This document shows, piece by piece, positions 22,412 to 33,844 of a DNA stretch of 64,000 nt. Every line of letters starts with the position of its first letter. Position 1 is the stretch's first letter. The notes below the pieces were generated by a model. The model had not been told where the DNA came from, ran no database searches, and saw only the letters and a program-made list of their open reading frames with translations. The stretch is taken from positions 80,035,305 to 80,099,304 of the forward strand of contig NC_092087.1 in assembly GCF_045679555.1 (NCBI RefSeq), given 5' to 3'. Both the position numbers and the translations under genes were made by a program. This DNA comes from Salvelinus alpinus. Taxonomy: Eukaryota > Chordata > Actinopteri > Salmoniformes > Salmonidae.

Positions 22412-23962
22412 GTGGTCTGCACACCCTGTCAATGACAGGCTTTGGAAAATGTGATCCCATTTATATTACAGTCATTACATTACCCAACTGCCTGCAGTCA
22501 TGCTTGACTCATACTTATATAAGGCATAGAGGCATAATTGTATTGTTTCACAGATGAGACTCACAAAAACATTATTTTCAAAACAGTTTTACTATTTCCA
22601 GCATAAACGTCACAGTAAAATGTTCAATCAAAAAATTAACAGATTGAATACAAAAAGTATAAATATAATACAATCTCTTAGAATTTGAAGGCAACTTACA
22701 TGTTCATTATATCACATGATATTTGTAGTTTCTTCTAAGCATATTGTCTAAACCAGTAAGACAAAAATATTAAGATCTTTTGACTTCTTTTGGAAAACTC
22801 CATGTTATAGATATAAACAGGAAGGAATGTCTATTTACAGTCAGTCATAACTGGAACCAGAGGAATAATAACACTAACATTGAATGGTATGTGATGAGAG
22901 TCTGTTACCTCAATATGTCACCCATAGCTTTGAGAATTAGGTGGTCTGTGCGTGCACGTGTGTCACACCCATAGCTTTGAGAATTAGGGTGTGTGTGTTC
23001 ATGCACGCGTGTCTGTGTGTAGGTGGAACGACGAAGTGGAGAAACTTTTTTTTTAACACATTTTGTCCATTGTTTTGAAAAGGCGTTCTCTCATACCTGT
23101 GGACTCCGTCACCACTGTAACAGTTGAACGTCCAGGTTTTTAGGCCTACATACCCGACCATACAGATTCTATTGACCGTTTTGTGTTTACTAAGACTGAA
23201 ATATACAAATACCGCAGAACAGTTGGACGCTAGGCTAGCTAAGCACCTTGGCTCGCTGATGTTTTGTTCTTGACCAGACTCATAAAACACTGAAATGGCT
23301 GGGTAGGAATCAGACTGAGTGCATCTGAAATGGCACCCTATTGCCTATATAGTACAAAACCTAAGAAAGTGCACTATATTCTGTGGAATAAGACTGCATT
23401 TTAGATTGATGACTGTGAAAAGCTTTGTGTTTTCTGGGTTTTACAGGGTCAGCCCTTTAAGGCTAGTGGTCGGTCAGAGAATATTGCTCCACTCTCTAGA
23501 CTTACCCTGTGGTTGGATGGTATGAGAATAGATATGAATTCATTATCAACTTTTTTTCTGTCTGATGACATGATAACACGGGGTCCTGTTGGAGGAAGAA
23601 CCAAATGTCAGTTACCATCACTGATATGAACAAAATAGTCGGATTTGGTTCCTAAGATTCAACTCAACATCAAAGGTACCCAGGTGTTCTTCAAAAAGAT
23701 GCTTCATAAAATGTAGTAGATCTACAAAAATAATTTGGTTCACATTCAGAGACTGAACCAAAGTCCTTTGGATTTTGCACTCAGTCTGACTTTCATCTCC
23801 TTAAGTTTCATTGGCACAGCCTATATACAATATTTAAAATGTTTGCCTAGCAACAACCCATCTGCGTCCAATAATAGCTTCATAAATCACAGTCTTTGAG
23901 ATCGGGGCTTGATGTCTCTTTCCCCTTCCGAGCACCAGTTTGAGTGTGCGTAGGTTCATGTC
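22412..23962. other. Spacer between ABCC and CEP20 with a MITE pair
   Basis: Mostly unremarkable AT-rich sequence. A 22 bp segment around 'cacccatagctttgagaatt' is repeated at 22919 and 22967. A hairpin MITE lies at 23325-23407 ('tgaaatggcaccctattgcc' and an inverted 'gactgcattttaga'). No exon was found. Confidence 0.5.
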
Positions 23963-23968
23963 TTTATT
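23963..23968 (-). promoter_or_regulatory. Candidate poly(A) signal of the ABCC gene
   Basis: AATAAA on the minus strand about 236 nt downstream of the ABCC stop codon. Position and orientation fit the gene's 3' UTR; nothing else supports it. Confidence 0.45.
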
Positions 23969-24203
23969 GTGACCAGAGAGCACATACTGTTCACTAAAAT
24001 CGTCATCAGCTTCGCTTCTTGGGTCATCTTTGGTTTACATCGACTTCAGTTCCGGGTCGTTCTAAAAGCATTGCTCTCAGAGGAAGAGTTTGAACTGCCT
24101 GGATCGTGGAGCTTGGAATGGCCGATTCTACATGTGTTGGTTTGGAAGGCCAGGGCCATCAGAATTTCCCCCTGGCCAGAGCCACCTCGGAGCTGGGTAG
24201 CTT

Positions 24204-24312
24204 TTAGACTAGCCCAGCCTCTCGGCACATACGGTAGAACTGTCCCCTGTTTGAGATGAGGTTGGTTGGGGAGTCCATCTCCGAGATGTGGCCTTTGTCC
24301 ATCACTATCACT
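24204..24312 (-). CDS. abcc6: ABCC exon 31 (C-terminus, stop)
   Basis: Acceptor 'cttccacag' at 24313; in phase with exon 30 it encodes 'RVIVMDKGHISEMDSP' to 'FYRMCREAGLV', then TAA at 24206-24204. Last part of NBD2. Intact. Confidence 0.93.
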
Positions 24313-24478
24313 CTGTGGAAGGAAGAGAGAGAAGTGTCAAATTCTGTGACTGAACCATTGATTTTGAGATGTTGCGACATCATTTGACTGGGGCGCAGTA
24401 GGTGTAGGAAAGGAGTTGATATGCACATCCCAAACTAAGAAAACTGTCGCTGGGCAAAAAGTATAGCAGAGAGCCTTA

Positions 24479-25667
<1,189 letters not shown>

Positions 25668-25866
25668 CTAAGAATGACAAATTAGACCCTTCGTTAGATA
25701 GGATCAAATAGTTTTTACTGGTCAGGTAACATGGCCGGGAAAATACCTCTGGTCCTAAGTATGATACAACTGTAAAAGGAGTATGTTGCTTCAGGACAAA
25801 ACTGAATATCATAAACAAAGCATTATGGGTACTGTAGAAGGCTACCTCATTCTAGATTGTACTGAC

Positions 25867-26015
25867 CTTTTCTCTTTCCTGGATTTTCAGGGTGATGCCT
25901 TTCAGTGCCCAGTCCAGGCCCTTGCGGTACTGTAGTCCATAGTCTTGCGAACTCAATAGTGCCAGTCTCATGGCCAGGCCAGAGGCAGGGAACTGCCCTC
26001 CACGGTCCACCCAGC
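25867..26015 (-). CDS. abcc6: ABCC exon 27 (NBD2 start), frameshifted
   Basis: 149 nt against 147 expected. Its second half encodes 'DYGLQYRKGLDWALKGIT' and 'LKIQEREK' (the A-loop Tyr region of NBD2) cleanly. The first half, 'WTVEGSSLPLAWP', is separated from it by indels near 25955-25945 that create stops. Confidence 0.88.
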
Positions 26016-26114
26016 CTGGTGAGTATAGAGAACAGTTAAGATTAAATGGATCTGTGTCTCTATATCTATGTTCTTTGTCCCTCTATGTCTTTTGATCTAA
26101 ACAGGTTAGTTGCA

Positions 26115-26285
26115 CAACACTTCAGATTACTGTAAACCTTGCTAGATAATGGTTAGTTTGGCAAGACTTCAGATACTGTAAACCTGGCTAAAAGTAACGG
26201 TTAGTTCTTGGCAACACTTCAGTTACTGTAAACCTGGCTAGAAAAGGGTTAGTTTGACAACACTTCAGTTACTGTAAACCTTAAA
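26115..26285. repeat. Short imperfect tandem repeat in intron 26
   Basis: About four copies of 'cacttcag(a)tactgtaaac' followed by 'ctggctagaa' and 'ggttagt', spaced 45-65 bp. Confidence 0.75.
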
Positions 26286-26431
26286 AAGAGAATGAATTGC
26301 AACCACTGAAACAGTAACTGCCTACATAACTTACAATGTTAATGTCACTGCTCATGTCATGCATATTACTTATATAACAGCTCATTTCATTGGGGGGTAT
26401 TAGCTAACAGAGAAGGTATGCAGATGCTTAC

Positions 26432-26532
26432 CTCTTTTGCAGTGTCAGCATACTCCTTCACCTCTCAACAGACACAATGTTGTTCTCTACGTCTGTCCAT
26501 GATCTCACAATCCAGCTCAGAATGCCAGTCAC
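26432..26532 (-). CDS. abcc6: ABCC exon 26, one base deleted, immediate stop
   Basis: 101 nt against 102. 'VTGILSWIVRSWTDVENNIV' then 'SVER' is clean; GAGAGGTGAAGG lacks one G of the expected GAGAGGGTGAAGG, giving TGA at once. After correction it reads 'VKEYADTAKE'. Confidence 0.93.
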
Positions 26533-26805
26533 CTGCACAACACAATTGCGAGGTTCAAATTAAAACAGAGCCCTCGTCGTTTGAGGTAATATGCAGTTAG
26601 GATTGTGCAGCACGTAGTTAGGCTGTTCTTCTGGGGATTTTTTCAGTTTGGTAAACCACACACTTTCTGATGCAATAAAAGGGATTGCCCGTAATGGGTT
26701 TTGTGTGATTGTAGCCGGGTACAAAATATTAAAATTACTATTCTTCTTTGTTGCTAAATGAGTTGTTTACCTATAATGACTACGGTATAGGGTGTAATAT
26801 CTTAC

Positions 26806-26935
26806 CTGGAGGGAGTGTGACACAGCCAAACCAACAATGTCCCAGGGCTCAGGGTGCTCTTTCCCCATCACTGAGAGAATAGCTGCGGCTAAAACCACAC
26901 CGTTACCGACAAACTCAAGATTAACTGCCAACCAC
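26806..26935 (-). CDS. abcc6: ABCC exon 25 (TMD2)
   Basis: 130 nt (family 127, same phase). 'WLAVNLEFVGNGVVLAAAIL' to 'GLAVSHSLQ', a TMD2 membrane segment. The middle ('KEHPEPWD') looks like a short out-of-frame stretch restored after about eight codons, but the frame stays open throughout. Confidence 0.9.
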
Positions 26936-27535
26936 CTGCGGATATCAGGAGATGAAAGCCTGATTAGATGTGGAGAAAGTTTTGGCCTCCATCACTCATC
27001 ATGGAGGTGTTTTGATTGTGTCAAATCACCAGTTGGCAACCCATCCCTTACGGGATTAATTGAACACATAAACAAACATTACAATGATTCACAGTGATAA
27101 TTCTTCAGGTGTTCTGCACAGTACGCACCGCATAAAGAATGAAAAAAAAATCAATACAGTAATAGAGATAAGGTTATCCAAGCAATAATAATAACCCTAG
27201 AGTAGTGAAGAAAGAAATGCAGATAAATAAATACAGAAACATTTCACGGAAGGCATTTAAAACCAGTCTGTCACAAAGAGAAGATTGAAGTGTGAGAGAT
27301 ATAGGCCTACACACAATCAATATGCATACGTGCACTTTGCTATAGGCCTTTGTCTAGAGCTTGAGATACTTTGTATAATTTATTTATAGGTCACCCTTTT
27401 TTCTTTTATTCCAGGCTTTATTTTTGAAAAAATCTGAAAACAGAACCATCTACACCAGTCACCACATCAACCGGATATTTTATTTTACCAGAGCATGTAC
27501 TGCAAGGTGAATTTGTTGTTTCTATCAAACCTAAC

Positions 27536-27745
27536 CTGGTGGCCACAAAGCGGGGGAAGTAGGAGGTCTGGTTGAAGTCGACCCTCTTGTTAGCCTGCAC
27601 AATGAAGCGGTGCTGTTCTCCGAGAGGCCCGTATGACACTGGCTCCCTGCACCGTCTCGTTGGAGTGGGTGTGGGAGTGGGCGAAAGCGGCTCCACCGAC
27701 TCCAGCCTCCGCAGCTCGAGCAGGATGTGGCCACGGTCAGCAGCT
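27536..27745 (-). CDS. abcc6: ABCC exon 24 (TMD2), frameshifted
   Basis: The 3' part is clean: 'GEQHRFIVQANKRVDFNQTS' to 'YFPRFVATR', donor GTTAGG at 27535. Upstream, 'VATSC', 'LRRLESV' and 'NETVQGASVIRA' are readable only in shifting frames. The acceptor at 27746 ('ttgcaag') is uncertain. Confidence 0.82.
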
Positions 27746-28017
27746 CTTGCAACGACAAGGGAAAGATCAAACATGACGTTTTAATGAACCGAAAGTACCA
27801 AGAGGTGGTGTATGTGTGTGGAAGTGGGTTTTCCACTCCAGCATTTCTAGTGGATTTACAGTATGTAGCCGTGCCATTACTTAGCACTACTATGTTAGCA
27901 TGTGGGATAAATCACCACGCAAAACCAACAACTTGCAAAATCTGCTATTTTGGTTTTCAAGAGTCTAAAACTATTATTCTTCCACAAAACGGCGTCTCAG
28001 TCGGTTAAGAAACATAC

Positions 28018-28334
28018 CTGAACGAAGGCGTAGAGAATGGCGAGGGGCAGGATGGACGACCGCCGCACAAAGGTGTAGCCAGCATGACGATGATACAGAC
28101 TTCCATCAGCTTGAAGAGGGTAGCCCAGCATCATCTTGAGGCCGTCGGGGATGATGCAGTCGATAGCGTCGATCTCCTTGGCAAAACGGTCTAGGAGGTT
28201 CCCACTGGGGGTGGTCTCAAAGAAAGACATGGGGGAGTGGGAGAACGTTCTTCAGGAGGTCCATGTGGAGGTGCCGGGACGGGATGCTGCCTCCGACCGG
28301 AAATGGCCACCGCGGTGCCGAAGAATGACGATTC
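28018..28334 (-). CDS. abcc6: ABCC exon 23 (TMD2), several indels
   Basis: 317 nt (family 311). Contains 'MSFFETTPSGNLLDRFAKEI' and 'DAIDCIIPDGLKMMLGY' in one frame and 'LPLAILYAFVQ' at the end. Extra bases near 28287 (GTC to GGTC), 28232 (C run) and 28122 (ACCC), with matching losses, put the flanking parts out of frame. Confidence 0.88.
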
Positions 28335-28671
28335 CTGAAATATAAAATAAACTGCTATCAGGATACCTGCTGTTTGGCAACTGTGGTTTATATCAGATAC
28401 TGAAACTCTCAATCTCTCAGAAGGACTCTTGGAGGACTAGTACAATGGAGGGTTATAACAGATCCAAATAAACAAACATTAGTGGGATTAAAGATGGAAT
28501 CCGCATTCGGGGAAACAGCGCCTCTGTCTGCCCCAGCACCTTTTGTTGTTATTGTTTTTGTTTTATGAACGGAACAGAGTTGAGGTGTGTCAAGCACATG
28601 GTAAAACAAAATGCAGTACATATTCTGCTGTTCAGTCAGATATTGCATGCAATAATGTCTGAGGGGAAAAA

Positions 28672-29768
28672 ATTTAAGGATTCTAGCTAAACTTGTAGCA
28701 TATGCTGTTTCAGCATCAAGGATTCTAGCTAAACTGTAGTCTATGCTGTTTCACCATCAAGGATTCTAGCTAAACTATAGTCAATGCTGTTTCACCATTA
28801 AGGATTCTAGCTAAACTGTAGTATATATTAGCCATCAAGGATTTAGCTAAAATATCACTGTCTGTTTCACCATCAAGGATTCTAGCTAAACTGTAGTCTT
28901 TGCTGTTTCACCATTTAAGGATTCTAGCTAAACTGTAGTCTATGCTGTTTTCACCATTAAGGATTCTAGCTAAACTAGTCTATGCTGTTTCACCATTAAG
29001 GATTCTAGCTAAACTAGTCTATGCTGTTTCACCATCAAGGATTCTAGCTAAACTGTAGTCAATGCTGTTTCACCATTAAGGATTCTAGCTAAACTGTAGT
29101 CTATGCTGTTTCACCATCAAGGATTCTAGCTAAACTATAGTCAATGCTGTTTCACCATTAAGGATTCTAGCTAAACTGTCAGTCTATGCTGTTTCACCAT
29201 CAAGGATTCTAGCTAAACTGTAGTCTATGCTGTTTCACCATCAAGGATTCTAGCTAAACTGTAGTCTTTGCTGTTTCACCATTTAAGGATTCTAGCTAAA
29301 CTGTAGTCTATGCTGTTTTCACCATTAAGGATTCTAGCTAAACTAGTCTATGCTGTCTCACCATCAAGGATTCTAGCTAAACTGTAGTCTATGCTGTTTC
29401 ACCATTAAGGATTCTAGCTAAACTGTAGTCAATGCTGTTTTCACCATTAAGGATTCTAGCTAAACTAGTCTATGCTGTTTCACCATCAAGGATTCTAGCT
29501 AAACTGTAGTCTATGCTGTTTCACCATTAATGATTCTAGCTAAACTGTAGTCTATGCTGTTTCACCAGTCAAGGATTCTCGCTGAACTGTAGTCAATGCT
29601 GTTTCACCATTAAGGATTCTGGCTCAACTCTCGTCTATGCTGTTTCACCAGTCAAGGATTGTGGCTGAACTGTAGTCTATGCTGTTTCACCATCAAGGAT
29701 TCTAGCTAAACTGTAGTCTATGCAGTTTCACCATTAAGGATTCTAGCTAAACTGTAGTCTATGCTGTT
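28672..29768 (-). repeat. 41 bp minisatellite, ~27 units, intron 22
   Basis: Units of about 41 bp built on 'aaggattctagctaaactgt' plus 'agtctatgctgtttcaccat' repeat for 1.1 kb with small length variants. A variant block ('gtagtctttgctgtttcacc' then 'atttaagg') occurs at 28893 and again 368 bp later at 29261, so part of the array grew by copying about nine units. The array ends ~80 bp from exon 22. Confidence 0.95.
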
Positions 29769-29846
29769 TCTTTTCATCCAAGTCGAAAAGGACCTACTTT
29801 TATCTTTGGTCTCTTTTCCCAGTAAAATGCCACATTCACCACTGAC

Positions 29847-30054
29847 CTTGTGCGAAGCCCAGAGCCCCGTAGACGGCCAGCTTCATGTCCGTGTCGACCT
29901 GGGTGCCGTTGACGATGGGTTCGTCGGCCCACAGGCTCAGCCAGTAGTTGTAGGCCAGCGAGGCCCCCTGCTGGAAGGCGTACAGGAAGACGATGGGGAT
30001 GATGAAGGCCATGCCGATGGTCTTGAAGTACTCCATGTACATCTCCAGCCTCAC
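29847..30054 (-). CDS. abcc6: ABCC exon 22 (TMD2 start)
   Basis: 208 nt, clean. 'VRLEMYMEYFKTIGMAFIIP' opens TMD2, followed by 'NYWLSLWADEPIVNGTQ' with a glycosylation sequon, to 'LAVYGALGFAQ'. Acceptor 'taccacag', donor GTCAGT. Confidence 0.95.
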
Positions 30055-30276
30055 CTGTGGTAAAAAAGACAGGCAATCAGACTTGCTAGAAATTGACAAA
30101 CACCTGTTAATATGTGAAAGGTGAGAAAGAAGCTCCGTTTGTTTTAAAGAAACAATGTACTGGAGCTAAGCTCAATGGGTACAACCTGTATGGCTATGGA
30201 GACTTTATCATTTAGTTTGAACCATTTTTAACCATAAGAGGTGCAGTCAAAAATCAGCTCTTCTTCTTGACTTCAC

Positions 30277-30394
30277 CCTCCCAGTGCGTGCCTTGTCAAC
30301 CTCCATCAGCTTTCCCAAGTCCTCAGGAACCTGCTCCTCTTCTATCTCAGACATGGGCTCCATACCCTGCAGGTTAGTACTGTTGGTGTCTCCC
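30277..30394 (-). CDS. abcc6: ABCC exon 21 (linker)
   Basis: 118 nt, clean. Encodes the acidic inter-domain linker 'GMEPMSEIEEEQVPEDLGKL', then 'MEVDKARTGR', with donor GTGAAG. Phase 2 to 0. Confidence 0.9.
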
Positions 30395-30556
30395 CTAGAG
30401 AACATATAGGGGTTTCAGTTAGGTTTTTATTTTTAAGATGCTTGGCATGCTCAATGTGACGTTTTCTCCAATAGACGTTTATTATACCATTGAATCAATT
30501 AGAACCATGATGTTATCAGGAAAATATTATGTAATGTGCGCTGGAGATTCACTTAC

Positions 30557-30638
30557 CCAATGAGCTGCTCTTGGGATAGATCTCTTGAGAATGGCATGAA
30601 GTCTGTAACACTGAGCGGTGAGCTGGCCCTCCTGGCAC
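30557..30638 (-). CDS. abcc6: ABCC exon 20 (linker)
   Basis: 82 nt, clean. 'ARRASSPLSVTDFMPFSRDL' then 'SQEQLIG', a Ser/Arg-rich regulatory linker of the kind that is phosphorylated in ABCC proteins. Acceptor 'gctgcag', donor GTAAGT. Confidence 0.88.
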
Positions 30639-30757
30639 CTGCAGCAATGGTACAAAATGTTCATTTACATGATGAATAGCTTGTTGGTGAGAAGCAAATG
30701 TTTGTTCATCAATGGCGATAATGACTTCTCCCAAATTTCATTACAATGAGGTCCTAC

Positions 30758-30954
30758 CTCTCTGTGCGGCGGTCTCTGTGACACTCTCTTTACGGTCGTT
30801 GCTGGCGAAGGTATGGATGAAGTCTGCAAAGGCCCCGTGGCGGCTCAGCAACTCCTGGTAGGAGCCACTCTCTGTGATCTCCCCTGTCCACCAGGACCAG
30901 GATGAGGTCCGCCTGGGGCAGGAAGCTGATCCCATGGGTTACTAGAACACAAGT
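30758..30954 (-). CDS. abcc6: ABCC exon 19 (NBD1 end), acceptor lost, frameshift
   Basis: Expected start 'T(R)[18 protein letters not shown]' is preceded by 'taccata', lacking the AG an acceptor needs; one deleted G would explain it. Two bases are missing at GGGGAGATCAC near 30877, shifting '[20 protein letters not shown]' out of frame. Donor GTAGGA. Confidence 0.85.
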
Positions 30955-31169
30955 TATGGTAGCATAAACCACAGGAGCAGGATTAATCAAAATAGACGAT
31001 CAGCGGAACTAGCCTAATACAAATGGTGGATTTGATTTGAAGAATCTGCAAAATCATGCTTTTCCATCTCAAAACCACACAAGGAACAGTCGGTTACGTG
31101 TAAGCTTCTAAATAATTTGTCAGGGTGCACTCATTGTTAATAGAGATCATATTTTGGTAATAGTTTTAC

Positions 31170-31340
<171 letters not shown>

Positions 31341-31438
31341 TCAGGGAGAACAATCAAGAAGAAGACATGACTCAGAATTTTCAGAACATTCTAAAAGACC
31401 ATGAAATGAGGTGGAATTCTAGAAGATTATTTTCACAC

Positions 31439-31613
31439 CTTCTTCCCAATCTCTGTGGAGTCTCCAGCAGGCAGGATCTCCAGGTCAGGCAGCAGAGCAC
31501 AGGCGTCCAACACCCGCTGGTACCAGGTCTTCTGCTTCTCACGACCAAACATAACATTGTCCTGGACCGTGTAGGTGGATCCAGGCCTGCTGAGGGACAT
31601 AGGCCACTGAGCC
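31439..31613 (-). CDS. abcc6: ABCC exon 17 (NBD1 Q-loop), frameshift
   Basis: 175 nt against 177. '[12 protein letters not shown]' (Q-loop) is clean. An indel at GGATCCACCTACACG (about 31570) shifts the frame; '[20 protein letters not shown]' and '[18 protein letters not shown]' are readable beyond it. Confidence 0.92.
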
Positions 31614-31770
31614 CTGGAGACAGAAAAATAAATAGAGGAACATTAGCATTGAAGAAGAAGAACATTGAGTGTAAACCAGACCCTCACAGACAGATTGTAA
31701 CACTGAAACTGAAAACCTTAGATTCAATATATTCAACTTCTATTCTCCTATTTTAAGATAACTTTTTAAC

Positions 31771-31896
31771 CTTAATTGAGACACTGCCGCTCCTCTTCTC
31801 TGTCTCTCCAAGCATGGCAGACAGCAGGAGAAACTCCCGCTACCCACATGGCCCACCACCGCCACCAGTGAACCCTGGGGTACACGCACATTAATC
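31771..31896 (-). CDS. abcc6: ABCC exon 16 (NBD1 Walker A), Lys codon destroyed
   Basis: 126 nt against 127. 'INVRVPQGSLVAVVGHVGSG' is clean up to Walker A, but GGGAGTTTCTCC replaces the expected GGG AAG TC. TCC at about 31824, losing the ATP-binding Lys and the frame. The rest ('SAMLGETEKRSGSVSIK') is readable when shifted. Donor GTTAAA is weak. Confidence 0.92.
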
Positions 31897-31975
31897 CTGT
31901 AAACAGAGGAGTGGAGTTGAGTTTCTTAACTTAACCTTCAGAACGTGTGAAAATGGGAATACTGTTATGATTTAC

Positions 31976-32050
31976 CTTTTAAGGCACGGAGGACCTTCTG
32001 TTTCTAGTCCAACTGACAAGTCCCATTGTCTATCAACACACCTTCCCCAT
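31976..32050 (-). CDS. abcc6: ABCC exon 15 (NBD1 start), frameshift
   Basis: 75 nt, wrong modulo 3 for phases 1 to 2. 'DGEGVLIDNGT' is clean; TTGTCAGTTGG and AACAGAAGGTCC carry extra bases, giving TAG at about 32005. Corrected, it reads 'FSWTRN' and 'GPPCLK', the A-loop region. Confidence 0.87.
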
Positions 32051-32684
32051 CTGAGAAGAAAATAGAAAAACAGAGGGAGAGAGAAAGAGAGGAGGAAGGA
32101 ACCATTGAAAAAAGACACTAATATTTCCTCTCTGCATACAGGCATAACAGTTTATGCACCCGTTTATGCACCCAACAACTACCCAACGTTAAAAATATAA
32201 TGTCCTTTTAAGTGACATGTCAAATTGCAGAGTCTACATAATTACAAGAGGTCTAAAATTACAGTGTGTTCTTTTTACGAGCTGTCTTAAGGAAGTGTTG
32301 ACGGATTACAGGCGAAGAAAACTGCTTTTATTCTGGAATCATACGTCTGACTGTCTAGAAGTAATTTACATTCAACCACTGGATGGCAACATCCTATCAT
32401 TACTCAGTCTCCCCAGTCGACCTCGATCACAGGAAGTGACAACATAACATTACCATTAAGGGTTCTGGATAGAATGCCATGGATGTAAACAACAAATCTT
32501 CGGAGGCTTGTTTTTATTGGTTACGACAGGCAGAGGCAGACCACAGTTCCCACTGGGTAAGAGTTGCTATGAGTGTTTTTGTTGATTAATTGCTATAGGC
32601 TGATACAAAGCCCTTTGCTCCACTTGGAACTAAAAGTTATAGGTCAAGTATGTCAACATACATGGCACCAGTAGGTGTTCTTAC

Positions 32685-32772
32685 CAGTACTCAAAGGGGC
32701 CTTGGCTACATTGTCGTCTTTCAGCTCCTCAGAACACAGGTATTTCCCTAAGCGCTTCAGCGAGACAATGGC
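32685..32772 (-). CDS. abcc6: ABCC exon 14
   Basis: 88 nt, standard length, clean: 'AIVSLKRLGKYLCSEELKDD' then 'NVAKAPLST'. Joins TMD1 to NBD1. Acceptor 'aattttag', donor GTAAGA. Confidence 0.93.
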
Positions 32773-32862
32773 CTAAAATTCAAAGAATTTTTTTTTTTAG
32801 AACAGCAGCACAAAGCATTATACATTGGTTTGGTCTGTTGAATACTGGACATTGTATTTCAC

Positions 32863-33009
32863 CTGCATGGTAGTGCTCATGGCAAAGGGTAGCTGGCTCA
32901 GTGGGGTCTTCAGAATGTTGATGAGAGCCATGGAGACAAAGACCTTCTGGGCATCTAGGACGTTCTTGTCATCAATCAGCACATAGACACCAAACATGGA
33001 AAAGGCAAT
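32863..33009 (-). CDS. abcc6: ABCC exon 13 (TMD1)
   Basis: 147 nt, standard length, clean: 'IAFSMFGVYVLIDDKNVLDA', 'FVSMALINILKTPLSQLPFA', to 'MSTTMQ'. Acceptor after a run of C, donor GTGAAA. Confidence 0.95.
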
Positions 33010-33310
33010 CTGGGGGGGGAAACAAATAAGCATGATTGAGAACAGTGACCTGAAGCTGTAACTGTAACCATCACACACAGAACTCAGTGATGATACATTT
33101 CTACTGTGAGGCTTGAAGCTATGGATAGAAAAGAGTAGACCTGTATAGCCGAGCGAACACTGCAGCACGGGTATTAATTACCATGTCGTTTCCAATCAAT
33201 TTTCGGTGTTCTGGCTTGTTAGGATGTTCAACAGAGGGTTATATTTATACAGATTTTGAATTTTACTTATTTTTCCCCCTATTTACTTATTTAATTAAAT
33301 GTTTTGAGAG

Positions 33311-33404
<94 letters not shown>

Positions 33405-33419
33405 TGTGTGTGTGTGTAT
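33311..33419. repeat. (GT)n microsatellite, ~105 bp, intron 12
   Basis: Almost uninterrupted GT dinucleotides (one GGT break at ~33397) followed by TATATATA. Minus-strand reading is CA in the direction of ABCC transcription. Confidence 0.98.
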
Positions 33420-33844
33420 ATATATAAATATGTAAGTATGTATCTGTTTAAGGCATTCCAAGTGGATGGGGTTGGGGGGCAAGATATGCTTCAATTTTTA
33501 TATATTGTTTTACTATCCTTAAAATGTGCATATTGCATAAGATACCTTAGATAACTTTGGTGGTTCCATCCAGAATCCCTTCCCTAGTTGTAACTTTATT
33601 ATGTTGGCCCTGGATAGAGCTCTACTGAGGTTCATTTGAACATGGTAGCATTTTGCTCTGGTCTAGGAGAGGTAGATGCAGCCTTCCAACAGGGGGAAGG
33701 CCAGCATAGGGGTCCAAGGTTTTCTCCTGGGTATTTTGTTGTTTTAGCTGTTTTTAATTTTCTTTATATTTAATTACTCTGACCTTTCAGAACACTGGCC
33801 ATGTGATTGTACTAACATTCATTTCTGATTACTGATTTCACATA

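Noticed and set aside
28672-29768. Regular ~41 bp repeats resembling a CRISPR array
   Set aside because: The units are contiguous with no unique spacers, and the sequence is an intron of a vertebrate gene; it is a minisatellite.
33183-33554. 123-codon frame across a GT tract
   Set aside because: Microsatellite translation, no homology.
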